Shown: positions 22,831 through 32,200, counted from the first letter of the stretch. The stretch is DNA of 64,000 nt from Nostoc edaphicum CCNP1411 (GCF_014023275.1 NZ_CP054698.1:620001-684000), one strand, 5' to 3'. Made by a program: numbers and translations. The notes: generated from the letters alone by a model not told the origin.

Positions 22831-23027
22831 GTAGGTAAGTATAATTTCCGTAGTGAGTTATTCATCGCTCAAAAAAAGGATTATTAGCACTAAAGTCCTG
22901 ACTACAAACTTTAATTTTTTACGCCTAGGTACTGAAGAAATTAAAAATGAATCAAGTTAATTTTGGCTCGTTTCCTGACTGCTGACTATATGCAAATCAT
23001 CATATATAATGGCTGAAGTTTTTCGCA

Positions 23028-23034
23028 GGAGGAG
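23028..23034 (+). promoter_or_regulatory. Strong ribosome-binding site for the first VirB8-like gene
   Basis: AGGAGGA lies 8 bases before the ATG at 23043. Two other ATGs at 23035 and 23038 are out of frame, so this site fixes the start at 23043. Confidence 0.75.
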
Positions 23035-23042
23035 ATGATGAA

Positions 23043-23867
23043 ATGGTGCGTTTACTAGAAAAAAGACAAAAAACGGGAAGTGTTTTGACAATTTTTGCGA
23101 TCGCAACCTTTAGTTTACATATATTAGTTTTATTTTTATTCATCTTACAAGGGCTAAATATTCGCCAACTCAGTTTAAGAAAATCTCCCAACTTTGTACA
23201 ATTAATTGACGGTCAACCAGTAGCTAATATTGATGATTTAGCAAGAGAACCAGAAACAATTCGCCGATTCATCAGCAAAACGATGATATCAATGTTTAGC
23301 TGGTCTGGAACCTTACCACCACAAACTATTGAAGAAGTCGCAAACCCAAAATCAGATTTAGGAATTCTGATCAATACACCTCAAGGTGGTAGTCAAAAGA
23401 TTAGTACTAGCAGTTGGGTAGCTAGTTTTGCCTTCTCAGAAGACTTTCGCAAAAGTTTCTTAAGCACAGTTGCAGAAATGACACCACCAGAAGTTTTCTC
23501 TGAAAATCCCAGCCAAGCGATGACATCACAATTAGTAATTAAGAGACTTTATCCGCCAAAAGAAATTGCACCAGGTAAATGGCGAGTGGGTATGGTAGCC
23601 GACTTAATTCAAAGAAACCGAGTTGGTGGTGAAAAACTCATAACTCCTTTTAACAAAGATTTACTTGTCCGAGCAGCAGATTATTTTGGTAATCCCCAAG
23701 CTAACAATAGTACAGACTTACAAAAAGCAATATATAGTGTACGTGCTGATAAACTAGAAATTTATGAAATTCGTAACTTATGTTTGCTAGATGACTACAA
23801 CAACCTGGACGAAGATAAATCCAAACAATGCGTGACTGGAAAAACATCTGATAGTTTTATCAGATAA
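23043..23867 (+). CDS. VirB8-like bitopic protein (copy 1)
   Basis: A 274-residue protein with a short cytoplasmic N-terminus, one membrane helix (about residues 15-38) and a periplasmic domain. NFVQLIDGQPVANIDDLARE, then ETIRRFISKTMISMFSW, is shared with the next gene, so the two are tandem paralogues. Single-pass topology and an NTF2-size periplasmic domain fit VirB8/TraE-type proteins, which nucleate the T4SS core. The family call is inferred from topology and operon position. Confidence 0.55.
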   Translation: MVRLLEKRQKTGSVLTIFAIATFSLHILVLFLFILQGLNIRQLSLRKSPNFVQLIDGQPVANIDDLAREPETIRRFISKTMISMFSWSGTLPPQTIEEVANPKSDLGILINTPQGGSQKISTSSWVASFAFSEDFRKSFLSTVAEMTPPEVFSENPSQAMTSQLVIKRLYPPKEIAPGKWRVGMVADLIQRNRVGGEKLITPFNKDLLVRAADYFGNPQANNSTDLQKAIYSVRADKLEIYEIRNLCLLDDYNNLDEDKSKQCVTGKTSDSFIR

Positions 23868-23917
23868 TCGATTTCTACTTCATTTGAAGATGGTTCAATT
23901 TATATAATCAATTATTA

Positions 23918-24622
23918 ATGCAATTACTCAAACCAGAAAATAAGAAAAATAGCCCCTTACCACTGTTGGCAGTAGTAACACTTGGTTTACATCTATTCAC
24001 CTTGCTGTTACTAATATTTCACTGGTCTATGTTACAACAGTTAGGTCAGCAACTCACGCCTCGAAGTTTAGTACAACTTGTTGATGGTCGCACTATAACC
24101 GTAGACCCCCAACCAAATTTAGAACGACAACCAGAAGCTATTCGCCGGTTTGTGGGTGAAACTATGAGCTTAATGCTTACCTGGTCACAGCAACAGCCGC
24201 CAACTCAAGTGTGGGAAATTACTTCCCAACTGGTAGCTGATGATTTTAAACAAAAACTTAAATCAGAACTTACTAATTTAAATCCAGATAGCCAATTTGA
24301 AAATATTAATAGAGGAGCAGAGAATGTATTAGTAATCCAAAAAATTTCCCAACCGACAAAAATAGGTAATGGGACATGGAAAGTAGAGATGCTTGCCAAT
24401 CAATTAACTTTTAGCAGTTATGATAAGTTGGGAAAATCAGTTTCCTTTAATAAACAAATTTTAGTTAGAGCTATAGATGAACCAGCAACTTCACTACCAA
24501 ATGCAGCCCTACCGTCGTACTTCGCAGCTTACCGCCTTGGTGAAGCCAGACTAGAAATTTATAATGTCTGTGAAATCCAAGATAAAAATTGTTCTGGAAA
24601 TCCAAATCAAGCTCTACCATGA
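23918..24622 (+). CDS. VirB8-like bitopic protein (copy 2)
   Basis: A 234-residue paralogue of the preceding protein: LVQLVDGRTITVD and EAIRRFVGETMSLMLTWSQ align with the corresponding segments there. One membrane helix at about residues 16-38 is followed by a periplasmic domain. Its last bases overlap the start of the VirB10-like gene (ATGA), a sign of translational coupling. Two different VirB8-like subunits side by side are unusual for minimal T4SS. Confidence 0.55.
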   Translation: MQLLKPENKKNSPLPLLAVVTLGLHLFTLLLLIFHWSMLQQLGQQLTPRSLVQLVDGRTITVDPQPNLERQPEAIRRFVGETMSLMLTWSQQQPPTQVWEITSQLVADDFKQKLKSELTNLNPDSQFENINRGAENVLVIQKISQPTKIGNGTWKVEMLANQLTFSSYDKLGKSVSFNKQILVRAIDEPATSLPNAALPSYFAAYRLGEARLEIYNVCEIQDKNCSGNPNQALP

Positions 24623-26232
24623 CTCGATACTCAATTCCTGCCGAAACACCTCCTCAGAATGGATTTACTCTCACCACTGACGATCGCCAACCAGAAGTAG
24701 AATCTTTAGATTGGGAATCACGGATGTCAAGGTTGGTCGGCTTTGAAGAAGAATCTTCCGATTCTAGCTATACCCAAGAATCAGAAGACTCTGCAACGCC
24801 GCCAGAGTCGCTATCTCAACCACAAGAAGTTCAGACTAAGCAAGCACTCTCATCTAATCCCTTTGCAAAGTTAGGCTTGGTAGGGGCTGCTACCTTAGCG
24901 ATCGTTTTGGTGGGTGGTGTATTTTTATCCCAACTGATGGGTAGCAGCAGTCAAAAGCCAAAAAATATTGTTTCTCCACCAGTGCGTGAGCAGCCCACTA
25001 ATGAATCTATATCTCAGCAGCTAGCAGCTGAAGTAGATACTCTCAAAACGAAATTAGCTCTGACTGAACAAGCACAGATGGTAAAAGCTGCTCAACAACA
25101 GCTGAGAATGGCCAAAACTACGCCTAAAGTAGCCTCACAACCAGAACCGTCAGTTTCTTCCAGAGGTAGACAGACAGTGATCCCAACACCCCCACCAACA
25201 GCTTACGTACCTCAGCCAGCACCAGTTGAACGCATCGTTAGAGTACCTGCTTATCAACCTTCGCGATCAGCCCAACTACCAGTTGTAAAGCCAACCACTC
25301 AACCGGTAGTTAGTATAACTCCACCCCCTCCACCAAGCCCACTTGAAGAGTGGACAAGGTTGGCAAAGTTAGGTAGCTACGGTGAAGTAAATGCCACCGA
25401 TCAACCCAGTAATATAGCAGCGGCTCCTGAACCTGCAAATAATACACAGCCGGAGCAACAGACAGAACAGACACCAAACCCCAATCCTGAGCAAACCCCA
25501 CAACCAGAGACTCCTGTAGTCAGTCAAGCCCAACCGCAGGGACAGAAATCTGTACCAATTGGGAGTAGTGCGAAAGCTGTGTTGGCGACAGCAATATTTG
25601 GGGAAACTACTAGGTCAGGGGGTGGTGGTGAGGCAGGTGAAGAGAAAAATGTATTCGTGATCCGATTGAAAGAACCATTAAAATCTACAGATGGTGCGAT
25701 CGCTCTACCTGCAAACACCGAATTTCTCGCTGAAATTCGTTCCCTCTCCGAACAAGGTCTTTTGCAGATGAACATAGTCAAAGTTATCTCGCAAAATGAT
25801 GGCAACGTTACAGAACGAAGCTTACCCAACAATGCAATTATTCTTCGCGGTTCCCAAGGTAAACCTTTAATTGCAAATAAATTTCCTGGTCAAAGTTCGT
25901 CTATAGCCTCGATGGATATAGGGCTATTCGTTTTGGGAGGTATTGGCAAAGCCGCCGAGTTAATCAATCGTAGTGATACTGAACTCCAACCACTTACTTC
26001 ACAAACTACCGTTGACGGCAACACCAGTAGCAGCACAACTCTTACTACTGTTACTAAGAATAGACGCGACCTGACAGCCGGGGTTGTGGAAGGTGGTTTG
26101 AACTCTGTAGTACCCCAGATTGCCCAACGTAATCAACAAGCGATCGCCCAAATGTCACAACAAACTAATATTTGGTTTTTACCCGCTGGCACAAATATTG
26201 AAATCTACGTTAATCAACCAACCCAATTTTAG
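24619..26232 (+). CDS. VirB10/TrbI-like T4SS core protein
   Basis: A 537-residue protein. A cytoplasmic acidic N-terminus is followed by one membrane helix near residues 80-98, a coiled-coil segment (about 125-165), a long Pro/Gln-rich spacer (about 180-305), and a C-terminal beta domain. That domain contains VFVIRLKEPLKSTDGAIALP, LPNNAIILRGSQGKPL, a hydrophobic antenna-like stretch (MDIGLFVLGGIGKAAELI) and the ending IWFLPAGTNIEIYVNQ, very like VirB10. VirB10 bridges inner and outer membranes. The ATG at 24619 overlaps the stop of the upstream gene. Confidence 0.75.
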   Translation: MTRYSIPAETPPQNGFTLTTDDRQPEVESLDWESRMSRLVGFEEESSDSSYTQESEDSATPPESLSQPQEVQTKQALSSNPFAKLGLVGAATLAIVLVGGVFLSQLMGSSSQKPKNIVSPPVREQPTNESISQQLAAEVDTLKTKLALTEQAQMVKAAQQQLRMAKTTPKVASQPEPSVSSRGRQTVIPTPPPTAYVPQPAPVERIVRVPAYQPSRSAQLPVVKPTTQPVVSITPPPPPSPLEEWTRLAKLGSYGEVNATDQPSNIAAAPEPANNTQPEQQTEQTPNPNPEQTPQPETPVVSQAQPQGQKSVPIGSSAKAVLATAIFGETTRSGGGGEAGEEKNVFVIRLKEPLKSTDGAIALPANTEFLAEIRSLSEQGLLQMNIVKVISQNDGNVTERSLPNNAIILRGSQGKPLIANKFPGQSSSIASMDIGLFVLGGIGKAAELINRSDTELQPLTSQTTVDGNTSSSTTLTTVTKNRRDLTAGVVEGGLNSVVPQIAQRNQQAIAQMSQQTNIWFLPAGTNIEIYVNQPTQF

Positions 26233-26269
26233 CAGGTAGAATTTATACCAATTTTAGATATTTGCAACC

Positions 26270-26842
26270 ATGAAAAAGAATACTAAATTGTCAGGAAATA
26301 CTCCAGAACGTTCTTATTTCCTACCGATAGCTTCCTTAACTTTCTCGGTTGCTATGTTCTTGTTGGTAGGTCGCGCTGTAGCGAATAACGCCGTTCTGCG
26401 TTCTATATTTTCCTGCCAAGCACAAGGCTTAGGGGGGCTAATACCTACAATCGATATTTCGTATCAGCAAGGAACAAACTTAAGTTTTATACCCGCTGGA
26501 GAAGTAATTAAAAAAGTTTGGTTAAACGATCCATCGCAGGTAACTATGGATTTTGATGGGCCAGTATGTATGCAGTTTGGACCAAAACCTAATACTAGTG
26601 CAGAAGATTGTAAAAACTCCGCAGCGAATGTAATTCAACTCAGACGAATTCAAAAACTGAATATTCCTGGACTCCCTCCTACTGACAATACACTTTTAAC
26701 AGTTATTACCGAAGGGCAAGGTAAAAATAAATTGTATACTTTTCGAGTGATATATGGAACTAATAACCCTGAATATCACACTTTAGCAATTTTTCCCGAT
26801 CCTTCTGGTCAGGAAGGAGCTTGTGCAAGAGTTTCACAGTGA
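26270..26842 (+). CDS. VirB9/TraK-like exported protein
   Basis: A 190-residue protein with a membrane or signal helix near residues 18-38. The rest has alternating beta-type segments: GTNLSFIPAGEVIKKVWLND, VIQLRRIQKLNIPGL and LYTFRVIYG. These resemble the N-terminal domain of VirB9/TraK outer-membrane-complex proteins. It is shorter than VirB9 (about 260-290), with no second domain. It follows the VirB10-like gene by 37 bp. Assignment is moderate and partly by context. Confidence 0.45.
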   Translation: MKKNTKLSGNTPERSYFLPIASLTFSVAMFLLVGRAVANNAVLRSIFSCQAQGLGGLIPTIDISYQQGTNLSFIPAGEVIKKVWLNDPSQVTMDFDGPVCMQFGPKPNTSAEDCKNSAANVIQLRRIQKLNIPGLPPTDNTLLTVITEGQGKNKLYTFRVIYGTNNPEYHTLAIFPDPSGQEGACARVSQ

Positions 26843-27155
26843 ACTTCTAGCAAAAGCATCCAATGACAACCACTGAAGTTTCCCCTGCCTATAAGCGCTG
26901 ATACTTACAGTATGTCTGCATTGTGGCTTTTCTAGAGGGGAGGTAATGGGCTTCTCGTTCGCGTAGCGTCTCCGACAGGAGAAGAGTAACCCAACATTTC
27001 CAGAGCTTTGTTGGGTTGCGCTTTGCTTCACCCAACCTACAATTTTTCTTAACTGAACTGTATTAGCTTATATCTTTATAAATCTTCAGATAAAAACTAA
27101 CCACAAATCTCAAATCTGTGTGAATATAAAGAAAAGCTTAAGAGGTTACAGACTC
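26843..27155. repeat. Intergenic palindromic repeats after the T4SS-like operon
   Basis: Two dispersed repeats: an imperfect palindrome from CTTCTCGTTCGCGTAG to GACAGGAGAAG (26951-26984), and GTTGGGT/ACCCAAC arms (27010-27016 and 27030-27036) around a GCGCTTTGC loop. Both are common types in Nostoc intergenic DNA and could end the upstream transcript. Confidence 0.6.
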
Positions 27156-27395
27156 ATGGTAACTGCAAAAATGATGCAACAGCTTTGGGCTGTAATCGAG
27201 TCTACCCAGGTTAGCACTCTGCTCCAATTTGACGATGCTGCTTTAGTACAATTGCTACTCCAGCAGCTGAAAGCTAAACAGGTACTTGATTCTCAGGCAG
27301 ATAGCACCCTCAATACTTATATAAAATCTAAACTGCCCCTAATTCGCGATACGGCTGAAGGCCGATTATCTTTAGGGCAAGGTGGCAATCATTAG
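27156..27395 (+). CDS. Small helical protein, unknown, at the T4SS-like cluster edge
   Basis: A 79-residue protein beginning MVTAKMMQQLWAVIESTQ, predicted helical and soluble (QLLLQQLKAKQVLD). The ATG at 27156 is preferred over a GTG at 27120 because AGAGG lies 10 bases upstream. No motif is recognised. It is on the same strand as the T4SS-like genes and may belong to the cluster. Confidence 0.55.
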   Translation: MVTAKMMQQLWAVIESTQVSTLLQFDDAALVQLLLQQLKAKQVLDSQADSTLNTYIKSKLPLIRDTAEGRLSLGQGGNH

Positions 27396-27458
27396 TACGA
27401 TAAATCAAGTGATTGCTCACTGCCAAGCATACGCTCAAAGTTCAAACAGTGCAATATT

Positions 27459-27716
27459 ATGAATCACTGGCTAGTAATTGCCCTAGTAGCTTATCTAATT
27501 GGAGCAGCGATTGAAGGGGTGAGTACAGCCAGTCAGCTATCTCATTCAATGCCAGAACTAGCTAAAAGCACACAAGCCCAACCTTCAGAGTCTAGCACTG
27601 GGCCTAGTTCGAGTTGGCGAGTTGTGGCTGCCATCGCCTCAGTAAGTATTTGTGGAGCTTTTTTGTGGCCTTGCCGCCTTTTCCACCGTTTAATTAAAGG
27701 TAAAGTTAGTTCGTAA
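27459..27716 (+). CDS. Small two-helix membrane protein, unknown
   Basis: An 85-residue protein with hydrophobic segments at residues 4-20 and 55-70, joined by a Ser/Gln-rich loop of about 35 residues. The C-terminus is basic (RLFHRLIKGK). No family is recognised. It is the last gene on this strand before the convergent plsY and may be an accessory of the T4SS-like cluster. Confidence 0.5.
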   Translation: MNHWLVIALVAYLIGAAIEGVSTASQLSHSMPELAKSTQAQPSESSTGPSSSWRVVAAIASVSICGAFLWPCRLFHRLIKGKVSS

Positions 27717-27773
27717 ACTAAACTCCCGGATAAAGCACAGGGGTAAAAAACATATCTATTTGCGGTTGGGCAA

Positions 27774-28454
27774 TCATACAGTTTGTTCTGGTTCTGTCGC
27801 TACATTTTGCCCAATTTTTGGCTCAGTACCAGCAAGCAGCCGTTCAATATTAGTGCGATGGCGCAAAATCACATATAGTCCACCGGCAATTCCAAACAGA
27901 ATATAGGGTAAGGGTTGATGCAAAAGTACCATTAAAATGGAAACTGCGATCGCACCTACAATTGAACTCAAAGATACAATCCGCGATATAGCGACAACGA
28001 CGGCAAACACACCCGCTGTTGCTAAACCTACCTGCCAACTCATTGCTAATAAAATTCCTAAGCTAATAGCAACAGATTTACCACCAGTAAAGCCCAAAAA
28101 AATTGATTTACTATGCCCCAGGATGGCAGCTAACCCAACTAAAGTTACTATCCACGGTTGCCACAGATTTACATCTACCGTTGGGGGGATATAATTTTGA
28201 CTAGAGGCAAAATTGAACAACCAGTAAACTAGAGCGATCGCTAATACTCCCTTCAAAGAATCAAGTACTAAAACGAATGCTCCTGGCCCTTTTCCCAAAG
28301 TTCTTAGTACATTAGTTGCGCCAGTGGAACCTGAACCAACTTCCCGAATATCAATACCTTTTAACTGCTTCACAGCAATGTAGCCAGTGGGAAAAGAACC
28401 CAGCAGGTAAGCTATGACTACAATTGTCCCGCATAGAGTTAACCAAATAGCCAT
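27774..28454 (-). CDS. plsY: Glycerol-3-phosphate acyltransferase PlsY
   Basis: A 226-residue polytopic membrane enzyme that acylates glycerol-3-phosphate with acyl-phosphate in phospholipid synthesis. The three conserved cytoplasmic motifs are visible: LGSFPTGYIAVK, then REVGSGSTGATNVLRTLGK, then HSKSIFLGFTGGKSVA, and later RHRTNIERLLAGTEPK. The ATG at 28454 is chosen; the frame extends to a TTG at 28466, but that lies in an AATTCAA-type repeat. Confidence 0.93.
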   Translation of the reverse strand: MAIWLTLCGTIVVIAYLLGSFPTGYIAVKQLKGIDIREVGSGSTGATNVLRTLGKGPGAFVLVLDSLKGVLAIALVYWLFNFASSQNYIPPTVDVNLWQPWIVTLVGLAAILGHSKSIFLGFTGGKSVAISLGILLAMSWQVGLATAGVFAVVVAISRIVSLSSIVGAIAVSILMVLLHQPLPYILFGIAGGLYVILRHRTNIERLLAGTEPKIGQNVATEPEQTV

Positions 28455-28578
28455 AATAAAATTCAAAATTCAAAATTTAAGAAAGTCAAGAGGTATTACT
28501 CTTGACCAATGACTAACGACTCTCAGGAATGCTGAGTGCTGAATCTCACTTTTTACCCAGAACTAGGAACTAGGAACT

Positions 28579-28682
28579 GGCTCAACGCCCCGTTACCGCT
28601 AACGGAACTGTTTTGCCCAATAACCAATGACAAATGACCAATGACAAATGACCAATGACCAATGACCAATGACCAATGACTA
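28579..28682. repeat. Dispersed repeat plus TGACCAA/TGACAAA heptamer array
   Basis: GGCTCAACGCCCCGTTACCG and GCTAACGGAACTGTTTTG are followed from 28618 by about nine heptamers of TGACCAA/TGACAAA. The array ends at the stop region of the DUF3086 gene. A related heptamer array is at 61529-61603. Confidence 0.85.
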
Positions 28683-28683
28683 A

Positions 28684-29955
28684 TTAAAAATCATCATCAT
28701 AGTTTCTCACTGTTTTGGGGTCAGGGGCAAAGGCTAACCACAAGGGAAATTGCAGCAATGACAAACTGATTTGCTCCTCTGAATCATCAATGATAATTAA
28801 GGGAATTTGATTGGCTTTCGTCAATCTGTCTGCTTTTTGAGCGAGAGCATCTGATGCCTCGAATAATACCACACCCCGGTCGGGCCCGAAATCTGGGCGA
28901 CCAATTCCCAGACAGTCTTGTAAGCCGCGCCGCCATTCACCTAATCGCTCCGGTGTATTAGCTAAGACTAAAGTACGGACGCGATCGCCATACAGCTTGT
29001 GTAATATCGAAATCGCAGATGAAGCAATTAGGATATTCTGCAAACGGCTACCCATTGTCCGCAAACCACCCCGTCCCCCTTGGGTAAAAAACCAGTTAGA
29101 AACTCGTTCAGCGTGGATTGGTTCAAAGGTACGGCGTAGTTGCCAAGGTGGGCCGTAATAATCCGGTTTATTGCGGTATTGGTCAATTAGGCGGCGAATT
29201 TGCTTTGTAGTATCTTGAAATTGCTGTTGGGCAAATTGGGGTATTCCAGGTTGAGCTTCAACTGGTTTTGCCTCTTTTACAGGTGGTTTTTCTCGTTCCA
29301 CCACACTTGGCGTCAGTTGCAACTGCTCGGCGGCAACGGCCAAATCCTGTAAGCTACCTGTGAGATAGTCTTTAAAACCCTGCACCCGAATTGCCAAGTC
29401 TTGGGATGTACCAGCAAAAGTGGTTCGCATCTCGTTGCGGATACGTTCTTGACGGCGTTCTAGTTGTTCTACAGAAATTTGCAGGGTTTGTTTGCGTTGT
29501 TCTAACTGCAACAGTGACTCTTGTACAAGTCGTCCCAGTGAGGTTTGAGTTTCACTCACCTGTGCCTTAAGGCTTTCGTAAGAAGTTTGCAGCTTGGCTA
29601 TTTCTTCCTTGAGAGCAGCTTCAGCGCTCTGCAACTCTGCCACTCGCAGCTCTGCTTCGGCATATAATGATTGATTTCCTGATCCTATTTCAGACCCCAG
29701 TGCGACATTTTCCGCTTCTAACTGCGCTACAAACTCGCCATTTGAATTTTCTGTTAGCTCTGTAGAATTTACCACTTCTGCATTGGAAATGAGTGGCTCA
29801 GAAGTTGTGTAGTCCTCTGATGAGCTACTGGCTCCTGTTTCTACTACTGACTCAACAGATGGATTTTCTGGATTTTCAACTGCGTTGTTCTCTTCTTGTT
29901 TTTCTGCCAACCGCTCATCAATTGGTTCTGGGGTTTGAGATGCCTCTGGGTTCAT
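28684..29955 (-). CDS. DUF3086 domain protein
   Basis: A 423-residue cyanobacterial protein. The acidic, low-complexity N-terminus (to about residue 95) leads into a coiled coil (about 100-190, with LEQRKQTLQISVEQLERRQE). The C-terminal DUF3086 region contains YYGPPWQLRRTFEPIHAERV, WFFTQGGRGGLRTMGSRLQN and the ending FPLWLAFAPDP. The ATG at 29955 is taken rather than an upstream TTG. Function is unknown. It lies in a run with DUF3119 and an MlaE permease, so envelope lipid work is possible. Confidence 0.8.
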   Translation of the reverse strand: MNPEASQTPEPIDERLAEKQEENNAVENPENPSVESVVETGASSSSEDYTTSEPLISNAEVVNSTELTENSNGEFVAQLEAENVALGSEIGSGNQSLYAEAELRVAELQSAEAALKEEIAKLQTSYESLKAQVSETQTSLGRLVQESLLQLEQRKQTLQISVEQLERRQERIRNEMRTTFAGTSQDLAIRVQGFKDYLTGSLQDLAVAAEQLQLTPSVVEREKPPVKEAKPVEAQPGIPQFAQQQFQDTTKQIRRLIDQYRNKPDYYGPPWQLRRTFEPIHAERVSNWFFTQGGRGGLRTMGSRLQNILIASSAISILHKLYGDRVRTLVLANTPERLGEWRRGLQDCLGIGRPDFGPDRGVVLFEASDALAQKADRLTKANQIPLIIIDDSEEQISLSLLQFPLWLAFAPDPKTVRNYDDDF

Positions 29956-30092
29956 AAACAATAGTGTAATTCCTATGACGCGAATAAATAGCTTTCAGAA
30001 ATATTACAATTGACCTGCCATAAAAGTCCTGAGTTATGAGTGCTGAGTTATGAGTTTAGAGCAAAACGACTCAGCACAGATGGTAATCAGCA

Positions 30093-30479
30093 CTAAATAC
30101 GCGGACAACGTTGTTCTAAACAACTTTTCAGGGTGTTGGGATCAAATAAAATCGGCAAAAAATGAATACTTTTAATTTCTTTAAAGTAAAACAGGATGGG
30201 GACTCCATTCCAGAAGATCCGCCAGTTTTGCCATTCCTGGTAAGGAAACCGCCGAATTAATTTTTCCCCTCTGTAAATATCTAAATTGGTGACGGTAAAT
30301 TGCAAACGCAGCGTTAACGCCTGAAACATGAGAAACAAACCAAACAGTGTGAAAACTAAGCCTACCCACGGTTGTACCAACAGTAGTGGAATAGCGGCAA
30401 TCACCAAGACTATCGGTATATTGTAACTAGGCTTGAGTTCCACAGTTGATGTGGAGCTAGGAGCGAATGAACTGGTCAC
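30093..30479 (-). CDS. DUF3119 family protein
   Basis: A 128-residue protein with a hydrophobic hairpin (about residues 20-58) and a C-terminal cytosolic-type domain. TLRLQFTVTNLDIYRGEKLI, RRFPYQEWQNWRIFWNGVP and ILFYFKEIKSIHFLPILFD match the cyanobacterial and plastid DUF3119 family. It sits between DUF3086 and the MlaE permease on the same strand. The role is unknown. Confidence 0.8.
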   Translation of the reverse strand: MTSSFAPSSTSTVELKPSYNIPIVLVIAAIPLLLVQPWVGLVFTLFGLFLMFQALTLRLQFTVTNLDIYRGEKLIRRFPYQEWQNWRIFWNGVPILFYFKEIKSIHFLPILFDPNTLKSCLEQRCPRI

Positions 30480-30630
30480 AGTCTTAAATCCTGCTTTATT
30501 TAGTAGGAGGCATCTATCCTATTTTAGGAGGCAGGAGTTATGAGTTATGAGTTATGAGTTAAAACTCCTCACACTCCTAACCGGAGACGCTCCGGCTCCG
30601 GCTCCGCTCTTAACTGCTCACTCCTCAGTT

Positions 30631-31425
30631 TTATAAGCCTAAGAATGCACTGCCAGTCCCCTGAAACATTAACCAAGAAAGAAAAAAGTTGCTAACAAAT
30701 ATAATTAACAAGGCAGTCACAACAGCAGTTGTAGTTGACTGTCCTACACCTTTGGCACCTCCTGTTGTTGTCAACCCCCAGCTGCAACCGATTACGGCGA
30801 TTAAAATGCCAAAGCAACACGCCTTAATCATGGCGCTAAAAATATCCCAGATTCCAAGAAAGCTACGGGCTGAGTCTAAAAATACCGTATCAGACAGGTT
30901 GTAGATATTTGTCGCAATTATTAATCCTCCAAACATCCCTGTTACCAAAGACAAGAGGGTTAAAATTGGTAGCATTAAACAGCAAGCAAGAACGCGGGGG
31001 ATAACCAGGTAATCGATTGGATCTGTTCTTAACATCAACATGGCATCGATTTGTTCTGAGACTCGCATGGTACCAATTTCTGCTGCAAAGGCAGAACCGA
31101 CTCGTCCCGCCAAAACCACTGCTGTCAACACAGGAGCGAGTTCTCGTGTCAACGCTACAGAAAGCACTCCGCCGATAATGTTTCCTGCACCAAAGTTGAT
31201 AAATTCCCGTGCCACCTGAATGGTAAACACAGCGCCAACGAAAATAGCCGTCAACAGGGCAATAAATAGGGAATCTGGCCCAACTGCTGCCATTTGTTCT
31301 AAGGTGTTGCGCCGATGGATTTTGCCCCTCAATAGGTGAACTAGTACTTGCCCACCCAGAAAAATCGCCGCCAGCAGCCGCTGACTCCATTCCCCTAAAC
31401 TGGATTTGGATGTAGTCTGGTTCAA
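30631..31425 (-). CDS. MlaE-family ABC transporter permease (lipid transport)
   Basis: A 264-residue membrane protein of the MlaE/TGD1 family. Motifs include GAVFTIQVAREFINFGA, LTRELAPVLTAVVLAGRVGS, AAEIGTMRVSEQIDAM and YLVIPRVLACCLMLP. The family moves phospholipids between membranes with an MlaF-type ATPase and an MCE protein, which are not in this window. A related permease in plants, TGD1, imports lipid into chloroplasts. It is followed by DUF3119 and DUF3086. Confidence 0.9.
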   Translation of the reverse strand: MNQTTSKSSLGEWSQRLLAAIFLGGQVLVHLLRGKIHRRNTLEQMAAVGPDSLFIALLTAIFVGAVFTIQVAREFINFGAGNIIGGVLSVALTRELAPVLTAVVLAGRVGSAFAAEIGTMRVSEQIDAMLMLRTDPIDYLVIPRVLACCLMLPILTLLSLVTGMFGGLIIATNIYNLSDTVFLDSARSFLGIWDIFSAMIKACCFGILIAVIGCSWGLTTTGGAKGVGQSTTTAVVTALLIIFVSNFFLSWLMFQGTGSAFLGL

Positions 31426-31903
31426 TGTTCTGTAGCTAACTCGGTAACTGCCTTAAGAATAGCGGAAGTCATGGGGAATGGGGAATGGGGCATTGGGCAT
31501 TGGGCATTGAAAAGAGGCAGAGGGGCAGGGTGCGGGGGGCAGAGGGGAAAATTTCTTCTCCCTTGCTCCCTACTCCCTTGCTCCCCTGCTTCTTCACCAC
31601 TCCCCGGATAAGGCGAAACATTAACTTAGATTAAAGATGCTCTCAGAAAATAAAGTTGTTATTAAACGTGCTACAAAGCAATAAATAGGTGCTAACCTTG
31701 GCTAGAATCTTGATTTTGCAAGGTGTTTTCAGATTTAAGTCATTTTTTATATCCCCAGCATGTGCTGTAACTAGTAGCCGCTTATTTTAATGAAAACTTA
31801 AGATTCTTGACAGATTGTCTGCTTCGGAGCGATCGCACGTATTGTAGAAATTGACAAACCGCTATCTAGCTCTTGTCATCTCTACTCACGGAGTTTGTCT
31901 TAA
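31426..31903. other. Intergenic stretch with low-complexity repeats
   Basis: From 31470 to about 31600 there are GGGGAAT/GGGCATT heptamers followed by purine-rich and pyrimidine-rich runs that can pair with each other (GGGGCAGAGGGG against CCCTTGCTCCC). No gene is seen. A HIP1-type site lies near 31830. Confidence 0.6.
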
Positions 31904-32200
31904 ATGACTATTTTCACTAACTTTCTCCGCTCTCTACTACTGACGATCATTTTTAGTTTTGTTGCTCCCATGTTCTTTGTTGGTGGTGGATTGCTCCTTC
32001 TATCGCTCATTGGTCACTTTCCTGGCTTACAAGAGTTAACTGAGGCGATCGCTACTGAGATTATGCATTTTCTTGCCACCTTTGGCAGTGGAACTCCCCT
32101 CCGTGGATTAGTTGTAATTAGCTTGACCTGTACTTTTGTCGGCGCACTGTTTGATATGTACGTTTATTATCGGTATCAAATATTACGAATAGATTCATAA
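31904..32200 (+). CDS. Small membrane protein, unknown
   Basis: A 98-residue protein with two hydrophobic segments (about residues 8-37 and 66-88) and the conserved-looking ending FVGALFDMYVYYRYQILR. It resembles small hypothetical membrane proteins of heterocystous cyanobacteria. No motif gives a function. It stands alone between two long intergenic gaps. Confidence 0.6.
   Translation: MTIFTNFLRSLLLTIIFSFVAPMFFVGGGLLLLSLIGHFPGLQELTEAIATEIMHFLATFGSGTPLRGLVVISLTCTFVGALFDMYVYYRYQILRIDS

Noticed and set aside
17046..27716. An integrated conjugative element
   Set aside because: No relaxase, coupling protein, integrase, tRNA target or direct-repeat boundary could be found in the window.
30890..31390. 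166-codon minus-strand frame within the MlaE permease gene
   Set aside because: It lies in another frame of a clearly recognised MlaE gene and shows no family motif.
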